From: Phycisphaerales bacterium
GTDB taxonomy: Bacteria; Planctomycetota; Phycisphaerae; Phycisphaerales; SM1A02
NCBI GenBank assembly: GCA_020427625.1
Contig: JAGQOI010000476.1
Span: forward strand, 1 to 5,158
Direction of reading: 5' to 3'
DNA length: 5,158 nucleotides
In this document: piece by piece, positions 4,999 through 5,158 of the stretch
Layout: every line of letters starts with the position of its first letter
Numbering within the stretch: position 1 is the first letter of the stretch
Notes under the pieces: model-generated
What the model was told of the DNA's origin: nothing
Seen by the model: the letters and a program-made list of their open reading frames with translations, nothing else
Database searches by the model: none
Program-made: the position numbers and the translations under genes

Positions 4999-5130
4999 GC
5001 GAGTGATCACATCCGGGTCATCCGCCGACGCAGGGCCCAACACCGCCGGGAGCGACGCCAGGTCGGCCGGTCCGACGTCGCCGTCGCCGCCCAGATCGGG
5101 CGGCATGCCGGGATCGTGCCCCTCGTCGCA
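4999..5130 (-). pseudogene. Dockerin-like C-terminal fragment between palindromes 2 and 3 (remnant or partial gene)
   Basis: Read on the minus strand, this stretch encodes CDEGHDPGMPPDLGG, then DGDVGPADLASLPAVLGPA. The segment DLGGDGDVGPADL fits a dockerin/EF-hand calcium loop: Asp at loop positions 1, 5 and 12, Gly at 6 and Val at 8. Gly replaces the usual Asn/Asp at positions 3 and 9, so calcium binding is doubtful. High-GC3 codons suggest it is or was coding. C-terminal dockerin-like modules of this form are common on secreted proteins of Phycisphaerae. The frame is open through palindrome copy 3 to the window edge. In the other direction it continues through copies 2 and 1 and antisense to the phosphoesterase gene until a stop at 4597, which is implausible for an intact gene end. 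It may be the 3' end of a gene beginning outside the window, disrupted or extended by the palindromes. Confidence 0.35.
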
Positions 5131-5158
5131 CTTGGGACAGTTCCCGGAACTGTCCCAA
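5131..5158. repeat. Interspersed palindrome, copy 3 (cut by the window edge)
   Basis: Identical to copy 1 over the 28 visible bases; the final arm base lies outside the window. As in copy 1, it is preceded by GCA. Confidence 0.88.

Noticed and set aside
4927..5158. The three palindromes as a CRISPR array.
   Set aside because: The spacers are 15 and 133 nt, the repeats are full palindromes, and no cas gene is present.

Overview
The window is GC-rich bacterial DNA with dense, high-GC3 coding and short intergenic gaps. It most resembles a planctomycete of the Phycisphaerae type. This is inference from three things: overall composition, a degenerate dockerin-like EF-hand fragment near the right edge, and a 27-29 bp palindrome present three times whose translations read LGTVPGTVP and WDSSGNCPK. 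No RNA gene, CRISPR array or transposase gene was found.

Layout, left to right. (1) 1-1081, minus: the N-terminal 360 residues of a membrane sensor histidine kinase (two TM helices, HAMP, HWE/HisKA_2 phosphoacceptor), cut by the left edge. (2) 1082-1336: divergent intergenic region with candidate promoters and a 29-nt inverted repeat. (3) 1337-2092, plus: coiled-coil protein with a C4 zinc ribbon (zf-RING_7/CT398-like). (4) 2135-2638, minus: nrdR, the ATP-cone/zinc-ribbon repressor of ribonucleotide reductase genes, convergent with the previous gene and starting at GTG. (5) 2639-3072: a 434-nt divergent region holding candidate promoters, a tandem 10-bp repeat and a structured infC leader with two tiny abutting reading frames. 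(6) 3073-3801, plus: infC (IF-3), which must start at a non-canonical codon because no ATG, GTG, TTG or CTG lies between the upstream stop and a point inside the conserved N-domain. ATC at 3073 with Shine-Dalgarno GAGGA is the best choice. (7) 3856-3889: a strong intrinsic terminator, so infC is not followed by rpmI and rplT. (8) 4151-4912, plus: a calcineurin-like metallophosphoesterase with all its metal ligands. (9) 4913-5158: three palindrome copies, a perfect DnaA-box sequence between the first two, and a dockerin-like coding remnant on the minus strand between the second and third.

The genes are mostly housekeeping or regulatory (translation initiation, nucleotide-reduction control, signalling) and do not form one pathway. 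Each appears to be its own transcription unit. The parts most worth attention are the infC start and leader, and the palindrome/DnaA-box/dockerin cluster at the right end.
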